64,000 bases of DNA from an uncultured Spirochaetales bacterium. Lineage in GTDB: Bacteria; Spirochaetota; Spirochaetia; JAFGXN01. The notes beneath the pieces were generated by a model, which worked only from the letters and a program-made list of their open reading frames with translations, did not search any database and had not been told where the DNA came from. Location of the stretch: assembly GCA_949289575.1 (NCBI GenBank), contig CASEOG010000003.1, forward strand, positions 186,001 to 250,000. Reading direction: 5' to 3'. This document shows, piece by piece, positions 62,721-64,000 of this stretch (position 1 is its first letter; the number at the start of each line of letters is the position of its first letter). A program made the translations under genes and the position numbers.

Positions 62721-63601
62721 ATTTTCTTCCTCCCCGTCACACATTCTTCGATTTTTCCCGCAATTTCCCGAATGCGGACCAAATCTTTTTTCTCCCGGGA
62801 AATTCCTTCGGTTTTTGCCCCGAAACGAACCGCGTCGCTGTGTTCCATAATATCGGCCGCCGTACGGCACGCCTCCGGATCGTCGAGATAAGCCGATAAA
62901 CGCTCACTCATCTCACGGGTCATGACAATAAAAAAGTTCTCCCCCGTTCTCACTGTCAGATAACGGCGGAAAATTTTTGTTAACTCATTATACAGCTGTC
63001 GGGAATCCATAAAATCAACCGACTTTTCCAGGTTCCGGCAGGCCGAAGAAAAAATCCGGTACGGATTCCGACGAAAGAGGCGGACAGCCATCTGCTTCAG
63101 CCGTTTTTTCATTCCGGGCAAAAAAGCCAGCAGAAAAACAGGAATCAGCATCAGCAGGCAGGAACCGACCGCAAGTCCGATATACAGTCCGCGCAGACGG
63201 TAAACCGGCGAAGGCGATTCCATGGAGGGTGATTCCCCTTTCGCGAAGAGAGACAGAACCGTCACTCTGATACCGGAAATCTCGAAATCACCGCATTTGA
63301 CAGCGGGAAGATAAAAAAACCCGACTGTGTACGGAGAAAAAAGAATGTCGATTACGGCCCGTTCTCCCTCATCCTGAACCGTAACGGACCGCACCGTCAC
63401 ACTGCCCGACTGCGGAAGCGTTTCGGGCAAAGGAGGAAGACACTGCGCCGATAAATCTTTTCCGATAATCAGACGGCAGGTCACCTCATCTCCGATAAAT
63501 ATCCTGTCGGGATAAAACGAAATGTCCTCAACCCGGTAAACCGCCGAAAAAAGAGGCACGGAAAAAAATATCAAAAAAAGAAAGAGCCCCGTTTTTTTCA
63601 T
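62717..63601 (-). CDS. Bat-operon membrane protein of unknown function
   Basis: 294 residues. Signal peptide (1-19), a strand-rich domain (about 20-120, YPDRIFIGDEVTCRLIIGKD) similar in style to BatD domains, one helix (about 138-162) and a cytoplasmic helical tail. Proteins of this build sit between the DUF58 and batA genes in many Bat operons (DUF4381-like position). It overlaps neighbours by 4 bases at each end. Confidence 0.75.
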   Translation of the reverse strand: MKKTGLFLFLIFFSVPLFSAVYRVEDISFYPDRIFIGDEVTCRLIIGKDLSAQCLPPLPETLPQSGSVTVRSVTVQDEGERAVIDILFSPYTVGFFYLPAVKCGDFEISGIRVTVLSLFAKGESPSMESPSPVYRLRGLYIGLAVGSCLLMLIPVFLLAFLPGMKKRLKQMAVRLFRRNPYRIFSSACRNLEKSVDFMDSRQLYNELTKIFRRYLTVRTGENFFIVMTREMSERLSAYLDDPEACRTAADIMEHSDAVRFGAKTEGISREKKDLVRIREIAGKIEECVTGRKKI

Positions 63602-64000
63602 CTTCGCCCCGCTTCTCCGAAAGCTGCCATCAGTTTTGCAACCGGGTCGTCATCCGTCGAAACCGTCAGAACACGTATTTTCCGGCGGGCACAGATTTCT
63701 TCCCAAAAATAAAACTGATTTTTCCAGTATTGTCTGTATTCTTCCTGAACCCGGCGGTTTATGTTGCTGATAACAACCGTTCTGCCGCTTTCGGGATCAC
63801 GATATTCGACAGTTCCCTGCCCCGGAATCCGCTCATCGGACGGATCCGCCAGCCGTATGGCTATCACCTCGTGTTTACGGGAAAGCAGCGTCAGTTCTTT
63901 CCATCCCGACTGATATTTGAAATCGGAAATAATAAAGACGACTCCCTTTTTCTTCATTTCCTTGTAGGCAATACGGACGGCGCTGCTCAAATCGGACCCG
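63598..64000 (-). CDS. DUF58-family protein, 5' end missing
   Basis: About 134 residues visible. The frame is open to the right edge, so the start is outside the window. GSDLSSAVRIAYKEMKKKGV and VFIISDF match the region of DUF58 proteins that resembles the distal MIDAS part of VWA domains. DUF58 genes regularly lie between moxR and the Bat genes, so a moxR gene is expected just beyond 64000. The stop overlaps the next gene (ATGA). Confidence 0.85.
   Translation of the reverse strand, partial: GSDLSSAVRIAYKEMKKKGVVFIISDFKYQSGWKELTLLSRKHEVIAIRLADPSDERIPGQGTVEYRDPESGRTVVISNINRRVQEEYRQYWKNQFYFWEEICARRKIRVLTVSTDDDPVAKLMAAFGEAGRR

Overview
The window looks like a chromosomal segment of a diderm bacterium, most likely a member of the Spirochaetota. 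The case rests on several points together: a Bat (aerotolerance) operon, two cyclophilin-FKBP fusion proteins, many lipoproteins with short lipoboxes, an lptC-lptA-lptB-rpoN-hpf-hprK-ptsH cluster, a GTP-type PEP carboxykinase, and an outer-membrane beta-barrel ending in an aromatic residue. No rRNA gene or species marker is present, so the genus is left open. I saw no phage, insertion sequence or CRISPR array.

Layout. 1-2.8 kb: 3' part of pckG, a non-coding gap with a possible minus-strand small RNA, and a beta-barrel protein. 2.9-12.9 kb: mostly minus-strand genes (aminotransferase, queG, purU, two exported SPOR-domain proteins, a SUMF1-domain protein, a glycosyltransferase and the GTPase rbgA). 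13.0-19.8 kb: plus-strand Lpt export genes, sigma-54, hibernation factor, HPr kinase, HPr and a sensor kinase that lacks its phospho-acceptor histidine. 19.8-23.6 kb: antiporter, SPOUT methyltransferase, DUF2085 membrane protein, a small XRE regulator and a hemerythrin. 23.8-32.4 kb: htpG, a deoA-deoC nucleoside catabolism operon, a lipoprotein immunophilin, and four related lipoproteins of unknown function. 32.4-36.6 kb: a potABCD polyamine transporter preceded by a possible leader peptide. 36.7-42.1 kb: small exported protein, GH27 alpha-galactosidase, and a three-gene operon with the second immunophilin fusion. 42.2-50.3 kb: radA-uvrC facing arsR-zinc ATPase-holA, then a multi-pass membrane acyltransferase-like protein. 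50.4-58.1 kb: tRNA-Leu(CAG), exported GH2 beta-galactosidase, era, an OmpA-domain protein, a stand-alone RRM protein, a DksA/TraR protein and infA. 58.1-64 kb: the Bat operon, which runs off the right edge.

Themes. Promoters are easy to read as TTGNNN-N17-TANNNT. In at least eight genes the -10 box lies only 5-7 bases before the start codon with no ribosome binding site, which predicts leaderless mRNAs. Genes are tightly packed, with many 4-base stop/start overlaps and several overlapping convergent 3' ends. The protein content points to an organism that uses galactosides, nucleosides and polyamines, regulates carbon use through HPr kinase/HPr, and invests heavily in its envelope (lipoproteins, SPOR, OmpA, Bat, Lpt). 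The most unusual items are the lipoprotein family, the degenerate NtrY-like kinase, the leaderless promoters, the uvrC that ends before its HhH domain, the PotA with two TOBE domains and the BatD-BatE fusion.
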